Part shown: positions 22,359 to 31,632 of the stretch, one piece after another
Layout of the letters: each line of letters starts with the position of its first letter
How positions within the stretch are numbered: position 1 is the stretch's first letter
From: Kitasatospora phosalacinea
GTDB taxonomy: Bacteria > Actinomycetota > Actinomycetes > Streptomycetales > Streptomycetaceae
Assembly: GCF_000717185.1 (NCBI RefSeq)
Contig: NZ_JNYE01000046.1
Coordinates: 1-53,422, forward strand
Direction: 5' to 3'
DNA: 53,422 nucleotides
Made by a program: the position numbers and the translations under genes
The notes under the pieces: model-generated
What the model saw: the letters and a program-made list of their open reading frames with translations, nothing else
Databases searched by the model: none
Told to the model about the DNA's origin: nothing

Positions 22359-25300
22359 ATGGGCGAGGGTGCGGGCGCCGGCTTCGCGGGGGATCCGGCA
22401 CAGGCGCTGCTGCGGATCAGGGACCAGCAGGGCCGGCTGTGCGGCCTCGGCTTCGTCGCCGACCGCGTCGGCACCGTCGTCACCGCGCACGAGGCGGTGG
22501 CCGGACTGCCCCGGCTGGTGCTGCACACCCCCGGCGGGCAGTCCCGGGTGCTCGGCCCCGAGAGCGTCGACCTGCTGCCCGACCGCGGCCTGGCCCTGCT
22601 GCGCACCGCCGCGGTCGGCGGCGTCCCCGGACCGCCGCTGCCGATCGGGCGCGGCCGGGTCACCGGCCCCGTCGCCGCCCTGCACCAGCGCTGGGAGGAC
22701 GGCGCGCCCGCCCTGACCCGGGGCGGCCCGCTCGGCCGGGAGAGCGGGCGCTGCGGCGACGGCGCGCAGGTGCGCACCGTCCCCGGCGTCCTGCTGCTCG
22801 ACCTCCCGGTGGCCCCGCTCGCCGGGGCGCCCGTCCTCGACCCCGGGACGGGCGCGGTGCTCGCCGTGGTCTCCCCCCGGGTGCGCGCCGTCCCCGGCCC
22901 CGGCGTCGCCGCCGTCCCGCTCGCCGCCGACACCGCACCGCCCGCGGACACCCCGCTCGACCGGCTGCTGGCCCGCAACGCCGCCGACGCCCCCGCGTAC
23001 GGCCGGGCGCTCAACCTGGGCGGGGCGCTGCGCCTGACCGAGGCCCAGCTGGAGGGCGCCGCCGCCGGGCCCGGCCGGATCGCCGAACTCGCCGCCGACC
23101 GGGTCGACCGCCCCGACGGCCTCAGCGGCGAGGAACCGCAGGACGTCCTCACCGTGCTGCTCGGCGGCAGCGGCAGCGGCCGCACCACCGAACTCGCGGC
23201 CCTCGCCGTCCGCCGGGCGGGCGCCGCGCAGCCGCTGCCGACCCTGTGGCTGCGCGGCGCCGACCTCGCCCCCGGCGACCGCACCCTCGGCGACCCGCTG
23301 CGCCGCCGACTCGCCGCCGCGGCACGGCAGTTGGGCGTCCCGGAAGTCGAGCCGGGCGAGCTCGCCGCGCTGTGCGCCGCCGCCGGACGGCCGTTGCTGG
23401 TGATCCTCGACGGGCCCGAGGAAGCACCGCTCGCCCTCTCCGCCCGCTGGCTGGCCGCCGGACTCGACTGGCTGCGCACCCACCGCGCCCGCGCCCTGGC
23501 CGCCTGCCGCCCCGACGGCTGGGAGCAGCTAGGCCCCTGGCGGGCCGCCGCCCGGGCGCTGTGGCTCGGCCCGCTCACCGCCGACGCCGCTGCCCGCGCC
23601 GGGCGGCGCTACGGCCTGCCCGCGGGGTTCCTCGGCCCGGCCGACCGCGGCCACCCGCTGGCCCTGCGGCTGGCCGGCGAACTGCGCGGCGCGGGCGTGC
23701 ACGGCCCCGTCGGCAGCCGGGCCGAACTCTTCGACGGCTGGCTCGACCTGGCCTGCCTCACCGTCGCCCGCCGGGTCGCCCTCACCCCCGGCGGCCCGCG
23801 CCGCCACCGCCGCGGCGCACCGCCCGCACCCGGCGAGGACGCCCGGCAGGTGCGGCGGCTCGCGGCCGTCGCGGCCGGGCGGCTGCACGAGGCGGCCCGG
23901 CTGATGCTCGGCGCGGGCGACGGGGCGCTGCCCGCCGGGGAGTTCGCGCGGCTCTTCCCCGACCAGGGCGGGTGGGCCCGGGCCGTCCGGGAGGAGCGGC
24001 TGCTGGTGCCCGCGGGGGCGGGCCACCGGGCGGGGCACGAGGAGTGGGGGGAGTGGCTGCAGAGCCTGCACCTGGACCTGGACGCGGCGCTGCGGCTGGT
24101 GCTGGAGGAGGACGGTGCGGAACGGGCGGCGGAGGCGGCGGGGGGAGAGGGGGACGCGGGAGGCCCGGGCGGCGGGCAGGGTGCGGGAGGTGACGGCCGG
24201 GGCGCGGGGGAGACGGGGTGCGACGGGACGCCAGGTGCCCCGGCGGACGGCAGCGGCCCCGGGCCCGCCGTTCCCCGGGCCCCTGACGGGGCCCGCGGCG
24301 AGGCTCTCGACGGGCTCCTCGGTGGGGCCGGTGCCGGGGCCGGGTCGGGCGTCGGGCGGTGCCGGGCCGGGGTGGTGGCGGGGGCGCTGCGGCGGGCGGG
24401 CGAGGGGCGGGGGGTGGCGGTGCTGGACGGGTGGCTGCGGCGGGCCCTGGCGGCGCTGGAGCGCTCCGAGCGGGGCGGGGAGGCGGACTGGTGGGCGGGG
24501 CGGCTGCTGGCGGAGGGGATCGCGGGCAGCCCGGAGCCGTCCGCGCACCGGGAGCTGCTGGAGCGGCTGGCCGACCGGGCCGGGCGGGACGAGCGGTTCG
24601 GGGCGGCGTTCTGGGCCGGCCTGCCGCTGCCGGTGGCCGAACGGGCCGCGCTGCTGGGCCGGTTGGCCGACGGTCCGGGCCGGGCGGAGGTGGTGCGGGC
24701 GGCGGCGGCCGAGCTGCTGGCCGCGGACCCGCGCGGGGTGCTGCCGCTGCTGTGCGCCTGGTACGAGGAGGGCCCGGCGGCGGCCGACCTGGCCGACGAA
24801 CTGCTGTACGAGCACCGGGCGCTGGCGCTGGACGAGCTGACGGAGGCGCTGGTCGCCGCCGCCCACCCGCGGGCGGACGCGCTGCTGGGCCGGCTGGCCG
24901 AGCGGGAGCCGTCCGCGCTGTGCCGGGCCGTCGACCGGTGGAGCCACGACCCGCGCCCCGAGCGGCACGTCGCGGCGGCCGTGCACGCGCTGCGCACCGC
25001 CCCGCACGCGGGCGGCTCGGGCGCGCAGCTGCTGCGCCTGGCGGCCCGCACGCTGCTCGCCCGGGAGGACGAACCGGCCCTGCACGGCGCGGCGCTGGCG
25101 CTGCTGGTGCGCGATCCGCAGGGCCGGGCCGAGCACCTGGCGGCGGCGCTGGCCGCGTACCGGGCGGGGGACCCGTTCCTGACCGCCCACGTGCTGGCCG
25201 ACCTGGTCGCGGAGCACCCCGCCCAGGTGCTGGCGGCGGTGCGCGAGCGGCTGCGGCTGCCGGGCGCCCGGTCGGCGGAGGACCTGCGGGTGCTGGACGG

Positions 25301-25919
25301 GGCCGCGGACCCGGCGGTGGCCCGCTCCGGGGTGCTGCTCGCCGCCGAACTGCTGCGGGGCGGCCCGGAGCCCGCCGCGGAGGTCGCCCGGCACCTGGAC
25401 CGGCTGCTGGACGCCGGGCGCGACGGCCGCCCGCTGCTGGACGCGGTGCTGGCCGCCGGGCCGCCGGTGCGGGCCGTCTTCGTGCCGGTGCTGGCGGCGC
25501 CCGGCGGCGGCCGGGAGGAACTGCTGGACGCGCTGCTGGCCGCCGAGCGGGACGAGCGGGTGCTGGCGGCGGTGGTGGAGGCGCTGGCGGCCCGGCACGC
25601 CGGGCACCCGGAGCGGCGGGTGCGCGAGCTGCTGCGGCTGGTCGCCGAGCGGTGGCCGGGCGCGGACGCCGTCCTGGTGCGCTGTGCGGGCCGCTGGGCG
25701 GGTTTCGCCCGCCTGCTGGCGTCCTGGCCCGAGGACGGCCCGCCACCGCCGCAGGGGCCCCGGCTGGCCCGGATGCGGGCCCTCACCGCGTCCGGCCGCG
25801 ACCCGCAGTACGCCGCGGCCGAGGCGGAGCGGCAGGTCGACCGTCCCGGCGGCCGTCTGACGGGTCACACCGAGGGCCTTCCGGTACCTGGGCAGGGTCG
25901 GTCGCATGGCACGCTATAG
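22359..25919 (+). CDS. Degenerate trypsin-like domain fused to a STAND/NACHT-like NTPase and helical repeats
   Basis: A 1186-aa protein, ATG with GGAGGA 8 nt upstream. Residues about 15-190 resemble a trypsin/HtrA-like fold: VVTAHEAV keeps the catalytic His (H44). The Asp position reads RGLALLR, and the Ser position reads PLAGAPVLDPGTG, so Asp and Ser appear lost (G77, A155). Residues about 260-450 form a P-loop NTPase of the NACHT/STAND type. Walker A is GGSGSGRTT (Arg for Lys), Walker B LLVILDGPEE, a sensor-like ACRPDGW, and RGHPLALRLAGEL resembles a winged-helix start. A low-complexity linker (about 585-650) precedes an all-helical, Leu/Ala-rich C-terminus suited to an alpha-solenoid sensor. 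No TM helix is obvious. The function is unknown; an immune or signalling role is inference. Confidence 0.75.
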   Translation: MGEGAGAGFAGDPAQALLRIRDQQGRLCGLGFVADRVGTVVTAHEAVAGLPRLVLHTPGGQSRVLGPESVDLLPDRGLALLRTAAVGGVPGPPLPIGRGRVTGPVAALHQRWEDGAPALTRGGPLGRESGRCGDGAQVRTVPGVLLLDLPVAPLAGAPVLDPGTGAVLAVVSPRVRAVPGPGVAAVPLAADTAPPADTPLDRLLARNAADAPAYGRALNLGGALRLTEAQLEGAAAGPGRIAELAADRVDRPDGLSGEEPQDVLTVLLGGSGSGRTTELAALAVRRAGAAQPLPTLWLRGADLAPGDRTLGDPLRRRLAAAARQLGVPEVEPGELAALCAAAGRPLLVILDGPEEAPLALSARWLAAGLDWLRTHRARALAACRPDGWEQLGPWRAAARALWLGPLTADAAARAGRRYGLPAGFLGPADRGHPLALRLAGELRGAGVHGPVGSRAELFDGWLDLACLTVARRVALTPGGPRRHRRGAPPAPGEDARQVRRLAAVAAGRLHEAARLMLGAGDGALPAGEFARLFPDQGGWARAVREERLLVPAGAGHRAGHEEWGEWLQSLHLDLDAALRLVLEEDGAERAAEAAGGEGDAGGPGGGQGAGGDGRGAGETGCDGTPGAPADGSGPGPAVPRAPDGARGEALDGLLGGAGAGAGSGVGRCRAGVVAGALRRAGEGRGVAVLDGWLRRALAALERSERGGEADWWAGRLLAEGIAGSPEPSAHRELLERLADRAGRDERFGAAFWAGLPLPVAERAALLGRLADGPGRAEVVRAAAAELLAADPRGVLPLLCAWYEEGPAAADLADELLYEHRALALDELTEALVAAAHPRADALLGRLAEREPSALCRAVDRWSHDPRPERHVAAAVHALRTAPHAGGSGAQLLRLAARTLLAREDEPALHGAALALLVRDPQGRAEHLAAALAAYRAGDPFLTAHVLADLVAEHPAQVLAAVRERLRLPGARSAEDLRVLDGAADPAVARSGVLLAAELLRGGPEPAAEVARHLDRLLDAGRDGRPLLDAVLAAGPPVRAVFVPVLAAPGGGREELLDALLAAERDERVLAAVVEALAARHAGHPERRVRELLRLVAERWPGADAVLVRCAGRWAGFARLLASWPEDGPPPPQGPRLARMRALTASGRDPQYAAAEAERQVDRPGGRLTGHTEGLPVPGQGRSHGTL
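24263..24292. repeat. 30-bp exact copy of the 11881-11910 repeat, inside the STAND gene
   Basis: The 30 bases are identical to 11881-11910, which holds the right arm of the inverted-repeat element. Here they lie in the low-complexity linker and encode roughly PAVPRAPDGA in frame. The 3' half forms an 8-bp hairpin (CGGGCCCC-TGAC-GGGGCCCG). No left arm is seen nearby. Confidence 0.75.
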
Positions 25920-25982
25920 GGGTTCGGTTTCGGTCTTTCGAGTGCACGGGTTGTGCACACCGTAGGAACAAGGAGCGGTCAG

Positions 25983-26927
25983 GTGCAGCGCTGGCACGGC
26001 CTGGAGGAGATCCCCGGGGACTGGGGGCGCAGCGTCGTCACCATCGGATCGTTCGACGGGGTCCACCGCGGACACCAGTTGATCATCAACCGGGTGGTGG
26101 AGCTGGCCGGCGAACTGGGGGCGAAGTCGGTGGTGGTGACCTTCGACCCGCACCCCAGCGAGGTGGTCCGGCCCGGCACCCACCCGCCGCTGCTGGCCCC
26201 GCAGCCGCGCCGGGCCGAGCTGGTCGAGCAGTTGGGCGTGGACGCCGTCCTGGTGCTGCCGTTCACCGCCGAGTTCTCCCAGGAGTCCCCGGAGTACTTC
26301 GTCCGGTCGGTGCTGGTCGACGCGCTGCACGCGAAGGCGGTCGTCGAGGGCCCCAACTTCCGCTTCGGGCACCGCGCGGCGGGGAACGTCGAGCTGCTGG
26401 CCGAGCTCGGCCGGGCCGACGACTTCACCGTCGAGGTGGTCGACCTGCAGGTGCGCGGCACCGCGGGCGACGGGGAGCCGTTCTCCTCCAGCCTGTGCCG
26501 CCGCCTGGTCGCGACCGGCGACATGACCGGCGTCGCCGAGATCCTCGGCCGCCCGCACCGGGTCGAGGGCGAGGTCGTCCGCGGCGCCCAGCGCGGCCGC
26601 GAACTCGGCTACCCCACCGCCAACGTGGACACCGTCGCGCACTCGGCGGTCCCCGCCGACGGCGTGTACGCGGGCTGGCTGACCGCCGACGGCGAGACCA
26701 TGCCCGCCGCGATCTCGGTCGGCACCAACCCGACCTTCGACGGCACCGCCCGCACCGTCGAGGCGTACGCCATCGACCGGGTCGGCCTCGACCTGTACGG
26801 GCAGCACGTCGCCGTCGACTTCCTGGCCTGGCTGCGCGGCATGGAGAAGTTCGACTCGATCGACGCCCTGCTGGAGCGGATGGCCGAGGACGTCAAGCGC
26901 GCCCGGGACCTCACCGAGCGCCCCTGA
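25983..26927 (+). CDS. ribF: Bifunctional riboflavin kinase / FAD synthetase
   Basis: A 314-aa RibF making FMN and FAD from riboflavin. The N-terminal FAD synthetase nucleotidyltransferase domain shows VVTIGSFDGVHRGHQ and VVTFDPHPSEVV, and later FRFGHRAAGN. The C-terminal riboflavin kinase domain shows GRELGYPTANV, DGVYAGW and GTNPTFDGTARTVEAYAID. GTG 25983 has AAGGAG 7 nt upstream; an in-frame ATG at 25953 would add 10 residues without a ribosome site. A 36-bp perfect palindrome downstream separates it from the convergent type VII genes. Confidence 0.95.
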   Translation: MQRWHGLEEIPGDWGRSVVTIGSFDGVHRGHQLIINRVVELAGELGAKSVVVTFDPHPSEVVRPGTHPPLLAPQPRRAELVEQLGVDAVLVLPFTAEFSQESPEYFVRSVLVDALHAKAVVEGPNFRFGHRAAGNVELLAELGRADDFTVEVVDLQVRGTAGDGEPFSSSLCRRLVATGDMTGVAEILGRPHRVEGEVVRGAQRGRELGYPTANVDTVAHSAVPADGVYAGWLTADGETMPAAISVGTNPTFDGTARTVEAYAIDRVGLDLYGQHVAVDFLAWLRGMEKFDSIDALLERMAEDVKRARDLTERP

Positions 26928-26938
26928 AGCAGCACGCC

Positions 26939-26974
26939 GGAGCCCCCGCGGAACGCGCGTTCCGCGGGGGCTCC
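26939..26974. terminator. 36-bp perfect palindrome, bidirectional terminator
   Basis: A fully self-complementary 36-bp sequence centred at about 26956, with arms of GAGCCCCCGCGGAA type. It sits between the ribF stop codon and the stop codon of the convergent EspI-like gene, so it can end transcription from both sides. Confidence 0.85.
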
Positions 26975-26984
26975 CGTCGTTGCG

Positions 26985-29033
26985 TCAGCCCTGGTGGGGC
27001 GGCGGGTAGCCGTACCCCGGGGGCGGCGCCTCGTGCGGCGGCGGGTAGCCGTAGCCGGGCTGCGGCGCCTGCGGCGGGTACGGCTGCCCCTGCTGCGGGT
27101 AGCCGGGCTGCTGCGGCGGCTGCTGCCACGGCTGGCCCTGCTGCGGGTAGCCGCCCTGCTGGGGGTAGCCGCCCTGCTGCGGCGGCTGCGGGTACTGCTG
27201 CTGGTACGGCTGGCCCTGCTGCGGGTACTGCTGCTGGGCCTGCCAGCCCGCCTGCTGCTGCGACCGGGCGATGTCCTCGCCGACCAGCGTCGCCAGCTCG
27301 AAGTAGGCGTCGCGGACCTTCGGCCGCATCATCTGCAGGTTCACCTCGGCACCGGCCGCCAGGCTCTCGTCGAACGGCACCACCACGACGCCGCGGCAGC
27401 GGGTCTGGAAGTGCGCCACGATGTCCTCGACCTTGATCATCTTGCTGGTCTCGCGCACCCCGGAGACCACCGTGATCGACCGCTGCACCAGGTCCGCGTA
27501 GCCGTGCGCGGACAGCCAGTCCAGGGTGGTCGACGCACTGGACGCGCCGTCCACGCTGGGCGTGGCCACCACGATCAGCTGGTCCGCCAGGTCCAGCACG
27601 CCGCGCATCGCCGAGTACAGCAGACCGGTGCCGGAGTCGGTCAGGATGATCGGGTAGTGCTGCCCGAGCACCTGGATGACCTGGCGGTAGTCCGAGTCGT
27701 CGAAGGTGGTGGAGACCGCCGGGTCCACGTCGTTGGCGACGATCTCCAGGCCCGAGTTCGGGTCCTGCGAGGTGTACTGGCGGATGTCCATGTAGTTGCG
27801 GATGTTCGGGATCGCCGTCACCAGGTCGCGGATGGTCGCCCCGGTCTGCCGCTTGATGCGGCGGCCCAGGGTGCCCGCGTCCGGGTTGGCGTCGATCGCG
27901 ATGACCTTGTCCTGCCGCTCGCTGGCCAGCATCGCGCCCAGCGAGGTGGTGGTCGTGGTCTTGCCGACGCCGCCCTTGAGGCTGATCACCGCGATCCGGT
28001 AGCAGGTCATCACCGGGTGCCGGATCAGCTCCAGCTTCTGCTGCTTGCCGGCCTGCGCCGACTTGCCGCCGAACTGGAACCGGGACTGCTTCTGCACCTT
28101 CGGCTGGCCGCGCAGCAGCCGGTCCGAGGACAGCTCCACCGCCGCCGTGTAACCGAGCGCCGCCCCGTGCGCGGAGGGCTGCCCCGCCTGCTGCTGCTGG
28201 AACTGCGCCGGAGCCTGCGGGGCACCGCCCACGCCGTGCTGCTGCGCCGGGCCGGGCGGCGCGTACGGCTGCCCGCCCGTGCTCTGCCCCGCCTGCGGCC
28301 AACCGCCCGCCCGCGGATCGGCCGGCGGCTGCTGCTGCGGGTTCGGCCACGGCTGCTGCTGCTGTTGCTGGTGCTGCTGGGCGTCGGGCTGCGGCGGGTA
28401 CGGCTGCTGCTGGCCCTGCTGCGGGAACGGCGGCGGGCCGGGCTGCTGCTGGGCCTGCGGCGGGTACGGCTGGTTCGGCCACGGCTGCTGCTGGTGCTGT
28501 TGCTGGTGCTGCTGGGCGTCGGGCTGCGGCGGGTACGGCTGCTGCTGGCCCTGCTGCTGCACCGGCGGCACGGGCTGCTGCTCGACCGGGGGCTGCGGGG
28601 CCTGCTGCTGGACGGGCGGTTGCGGCTGCGGCGGGGCCTGCTGCTGCACCGGAGGCACGGGCTGCTGCTCCACCGGCGGCTGCGGAGCCTGCTGCTCGAC
28701 CGGCGGCTGCGGCTGCGGGGCCTGCTGGACGGGCGGCTGCTGCTCCACCGGCGGCTGCGGCACCTGCTGCTGCACCGGGGGCTGCGGGGCCTGCTGCTGG
28801 ACGGGCGGTTGCGGCTGCGGCGGGGCCTGCTGCTGCACCGGAGGCGGCTGCTGGACCTGCTGCTGGACGGGCGGCTGCGGCTGCGGCTGTGGCTGCGGCG
28901 CCGCTACCGGGGCACCGGGCGCGGCGCTCTGGGTGTACCAGGACGGGGCGCTGTAGTCCGGGGCGTCGGACCAGTCATCGTCGTCCTCGGCCGCGTTGTC
29001 GCCGACGTAGACGCCGTCCCGATCGCTGCTCAC
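26985..29033 (-). CDS. EspI-like MinD/ParA-family ATPase of the type VII secretion locus
   Basis: A 682-aa protein from GTG 29033, with AGGGAG about 5 nt upstream. The N-terminus is acidic, followed by a very long Gln/Pro-rich tract (about 35-310) built of PPVQQQAP and QPPVEQQP units. The MinD/ParA domain begins near 340 with the deviant Walker [13 protein letters not shown], then [24 protein letters not shown] and [16 protein letters not shown]. It ends near 585. The C-terminus is again Gln/Pro/Tyr/Gly-rich (GYGYPPP repeats). Mycobacterial EspI has the same plan (Pro-rich N-terminus plus a MinD-like domain) and modulates ESX-1. Here it is likely the last gene of the minus-strand arm. Its role is inferred from that resemblance. 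Confidence 0.85.
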   Translation of the reverse strand: MSSDRDGVYVGDNAAEDDDDWSDAPDYSAPSWYTQSAAPGAPVAAPQPQPQPQPPVQQQVQQPPPVQQQAPPQPQPPVQQQAPQPPVQQQVPQPPVEQQPPVQQAPQPQPPVEQQAPQPPVEQQPVPPVQQQAPPQPQPPVQQQAPQPPVEQQPVPPVQQQGQQQPYPPQPDAQQHQQQHQQQPWPNQPYPPQAQQQPGPPPFPQQGQQQPYPPQPDAQQHQQQQQQPWPNPQQQPPADPRAGGWPQAGQSTGGQPYAPPGPAQQHGVGGAPQAPAQFQQQQAGQPSAHGAALGYTAAVELSSDRLLRGQPKVQKQSRFQFGGKSAQAGKQQKLELIRHPVMTCYRIAVISLKGGVGKTTTTTSLGAMLASERQDKVIAIDANPDAGTLGRRIKRQTGATIRDLVTAIPNIRNYMDIRQYTSQDPNSGLEIVANDVDPAVSTTFDDSDYRQVIQVLGQHYPIILTDSGTGLLYSAMRGVLDLADQLIVVATPSVDGASSASTTLDWLSAHGYADLVQRSITVVSGVRETSKMIKVEDIVAHFQTRCRGVVVVPFDESLAAGAEVNLQMMRPKVRDAYFELATLVGEDIARSQQQAGWQAQQQYPQQGQPYQQQYPQPPQQGGYPQQGGYPQQGQPWQQPPQQPGYPQQGQPYPPQAPQPGYGYPPPHEAPPPGYGYPPPHQG
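28341..28557. repeat. Internal direct duplication in the Gln/Pro-rich coding tract
   Basis: Two copies of an ~82-85-bp unit, 28341-28422 and 28473-28557, are near-identical and differ only by one short CTG-type block. Further CTG/GGC-rich repeats extend to about 28890, including a ~43-bp repeat near 28615 and 28801. Polymerase slippage or recombination probably varies the tract length. Confidence 0.75.
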
Positions 29034-29086
29034 TGGGGCTCCCTCGTTCTCGCCGAAGCTGCTTCGGCGGTTGCCGTCGGGCAACA

Positions 29087-29116
29087 AGACTAGGCCGTGC
29101 AGGTGCCCGCACTGAA
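29087..29116 (-). promoter_or_regulatory. Possible promoter for the EspI-like gene
   Basis: On the minus strand, TAGTCT (29092-29087) as -10 and TTCAGT (29116-29111) as -35 are 18 bp apart. The predicted start falls near 29080, ahead of a CGCCGAAG/CTTCGGCG hairpin (29051-29069) and the ribosome site. Confidence 0.35.
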
Positions 29117-29228
29117 GGCGGTGCCCGACCTGACGGCAGATCCGGCCGACCCTGGTGACCCCCGGCCGGACCGGCCCGCCCGGGTCGCGAGGACCCCCCG
29201 TGGAGCGGGCCGGCCGGCCGGGGACCGG

Positions 29229-29987
29229 TCAGTCCATGCGGCGCGGGCCGCCCAGCACCTGGGTCTCGGCCTCGCCCTGGTTCGTCATCACGTACTGCCG
29301 CCGCATCCGGGTCGCCCACAGCGTCACGTTGTCCGGCAGCGTCGGCAGCGCGCTGACGTCGCCGGGAGCCAGCGACAGCAGCCGGCCCAGCAGGTCGGAC
29401 TCCTGCGGCGAGACCCGCTGCAGGCCGACCAGGTCGGCCGAGTTGATCACCCGGGAGGCGTTCGGACCCAGGTACGGCAGCACCGTCAGCGTGGTCTGCC
29501 ACGGCGCCGCCGACAGGCGGCTGCGGTTGGGCCGGGCGCCCAGGTCGCGGACCACCAGCACGGGCGAGGCCACCGACGCGCCCTGCGCGCCCAGCCGCCC
29601 CACCTGGTGGATCGTCACGCACGGCTGCCCGCCGCCCGCGGCCTGCGCCATCGGCGCCCACGCCTGCGGACGGCCGGTCTCCACCGCGATCCGGGCCCCG
29701 GTCGCGGCCGCGCGCAGCGCGATCAGCTGCGCCGTCCACATGCCGCCGACCAGCACCACCTCGAACGCGGACGGGCGGAACAGGCCGATCACGGCGGGCT
29801 GCTGCTGGTGGTCCAGGCCGATCACCACGCCGTCGTCGCCGACCGGGAAGGCCAGCGCCGACAGGTCCTCGACCGTCAGCACGTGCTTCTCCCGGCGCGG
29901 ACCGCGCAGGCCGAACCCGGGACGCACCCGCACCGGGCGCTGCTCGACCGGCTGCGGGGCCTGGCCGGGGTAGGTCTGGTAGGCCAT
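29229..29987 (-). CDS. Unknown type VII locus protein, coupled to EccE
   Basis: A 252-aa protein from ATG 29987. Its start overlaps the eccE stop codon (TGATG), so translation is coupled. I do not recognise the family. The first ~40 residues are Pro/Gln/Arg-rich. The rest is a globular alpha/beta protein: VGDDGVVIGLDHQQQPAVIGLF, EVVLVGGMWTAQLIALRAAATGARI, SPVLVVRDLGARPNRS, WQTTLTVLPYL. The pattern vaguely recalls an ATPase-like Rossmann core without a P-loop. No TM helix is visible. Its position suggests a cytosolic partner of the ESX membrane complex. Confidence 0.75.
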   Translation of the reverse strand: MAYQTYPGQAPQPVEQRPVRVRPGFGLRGPRREKHVLTVEDLSALAFPVGDDGVVIGLDHQQQPAVIGLFRPSAFEVVLVGGMWTAQLIALRAAATGARIAVETGRPQAWAPMAQAAGGGQPCVTIHQVGRLGAQGASVASPVLVVRDLGARPNRSRLSAAPWQTTLTVLPYLGPNASRVINSADLVGLQRVSPQESDLLGRLLSLAPGDVSALPTLPDNVTLWATRMRRQYVMTNQGEAETQVLGGPRRMD

Positions 29988-31372
29988 CAGGACGTCCCTC
30001 CCAGGGGCAGCGTGGCGAGCAGGCCGGGGGCGTGCTCCAGGTCGAGGCGGGTCAGCGAGGCGCCGCTGTGCTGCGCCCGGGACTCCGCCTGGCGGCCCAT
30101 CTGGTCGAGCCGGGACTCGTTGTGCTCGGTCAGCCGCAGGTGGCCGCTGAGCGCCACCGAGCCGCCCAGCGCGCGGGACGCGGTGACCGAGAAGGTCGAG
30201 GCGAACGCGGGCGTGCCGGTCAGCTGGTTGACCAGGTCGGGGGCGGCGACCCGGCCGCCGCCCATGCCCGGGCGGGACAGCACCGGCCACTTGGAGATCC
30301 AGTACGTGGCGTGCCAGCGGTCGTCGATCCGGCAGTACTTCGCCGACTCCTGGGCCCGGCGCACGCCGACCCCGCCGCCGCCGGAGCCCTGCCGGCCCGC
30401 GACCGCCACCGGGTTGGCGCACACCGAGATGGCCAGGGCGGCGATCAGCTCGCGCTCGTCCAGGACGGTGGCGGTGAACCCGGCGCTGTTGAGCCGCCCG
30501 GCCAGCTGGTCGGTGACGCGCTGCAGGGTCTTGCGGGCCCCCTCCTCGCCGCCGCCGCGGGCCAGCACGGCGGTGGACGCGCGCTCCGGGTCGAGCTTGA
30601 GCGCGACCCAGGTCAGCCGCAGCGCCGGGGTGCTCACGCCGCCCGGGGTCTGCTGGTAGGCGCGGGAGGCCAGCGAGTGCTCGGGCAGGTGCGGGGCCGG
30701 GGCGGGCTGGGTGTGCTGGACCAGCTGCACCGACTCCAGGGCGATGTCGTCGACCTGGAGGACCGAGCAGATCAGGTCCAGCGGCACCGAGGAGGCGGCC
30801 CGGCCCGGACGCAGCGGCTGGTCCTTGGACTGCACCAGCAGCACCGAGGTGAAGAAGGTGCCGTCGCCGACCATGCCGGTCTCGCGGCGCAGCGGACGGC
30901 CGTCGCCGAGGTCGGTCTCGATCGCGTGGGTGCAGGTCTTGAGCGCCGGGTCGAGCTCCATCACCGGCGCGATCGCCGGGTCGGTGCCGGGCGGCGGCAC
31001 GTTGTACTTCGCGTCCCGGCGGCGGGACTTGTACGTCGAGCGGACGCCCAGCGCCTCGCCGGTGGTGCGGCCCCCGAGCCGCAGCAGCGCGACCACGACC
31101 AGGACCAGGGCGGGCACCGCGAAGACGCCCGCCATCATCGTGTTGATCGACCAGCCGACCGCCACCAGGGCGGCGGCCACCTCGAGCTGGACGATCTGCT
31201 TGAGCTCCAGGCGGCGGCCCAGCAGCCCGGGCCTGGGCAGCAGCCGCAGGCCCACCGGGCCGACCGCGGCCGGCGCGGGCGGAGCGGTGCGGGCCCGGCG
31301 TCCGCCCGGGGCGTCCGGCCTCCGGCCGTGCGAGGTGGAGCGTCGTCGTGCTGGAGCGGACTGGCTTGGCAT
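29987..31372 (-). CDS. eccE: Type VII secretion membrane component EccE
   Basis: A 461-aa protein from ATG 31372. An Arg/Pro-rich cytosolic N-terminus (~1-55) precedes two adjacent hydrophobic helices (~60-105; QLEVAAALVAVGWSINTMMAGVFAVPALVLVVVALL). A large soluble domain follows. This two-helix plus soluble-domain plan and the locus context fit EccE, a subunit at the periphery of the ESX core complex. Sequence conservation in the family is low, so the call leans on architecture and neighbours. It is divergent from eccB, with about 260 bp between, and overlaps the next gene by one base. Confidence 0.78.
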   Translation of the reverse strand: MPSQSAPARRRSTSHGRRPDAPGGRRARTAPPAPAAVGPVGLRLLPRPGLLGRRLELKQIVQLEVAAALVAVGWSINTMMAGVFAVPALVLVVVALLRLGGRTTGEALGVRSTYKSRRRDAKYNVPPPGTDPAIAPVMELDPALKTCTHAIETDLGDGRPLRRETGMVGDGTFFTSVLLVQSKDQPLRPGRAASSVPLDLICSVLQVDDIALESVQLVQHTQPAPAPHLPEHSLASRAYQQTPGGVSTPALRLTWVALKLDPERASTAVLARGGGEEGARKTLQRVTDQLAGRLNSAGFTATVLDERELIAALAISVCANPVAVAGRQGSGGGGVGVRRAQESAKYCRIDDRWHATYWISKWPVLSRPGMGGGRVAAPDLVNQLTGTPAFASTFSVTASRALGGSVALSGHLRLTEHNESRLDQMGRQAESRAQHSGASLTRLDLEHAPGLLATLPLGGTS

Positions 31373-31632
31373 CCCCCGAATTGCCCTCTCTGCTTCAGAT
31401 GTCCCGTCAGATCCCCCTGCGAGCCCGGAAGTGCGGGCGGGGGCCGGGTCGGCGGCCCGGATGGCGGACCGTCGGAGCCTACCCGTTACCGTACTCACCG
31501 TCTGCTGCGGCATCGTAGAGGGGTGGCCGAGGGGTTCGCCCGCCGGGTGGCAGACTCACGCACGGCACAAGCGCGTTGACAGGCCCGCAGGGCGGGCCGC
31601 ACAGGGGAACAACAGGGGAGACGGGGACGAGC

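Noticed and set aside
24359..27436. 1025-codon plus-strand frame across the STAND gene, ribF and beyond
   Set aside because: Gly/Ala/Arg-rich shadow in another frame of two well-supported genes.
28279..28956. Cys/Gly-rich 225-codon plus-strand frame resembling a metal-binding protein
   Set aside because: It is antisense to the CAG-rich codons of the Gln/Pro tract in the EspI-like gene; the Cys runs are an artefact of reading TGC on the opposite strand.
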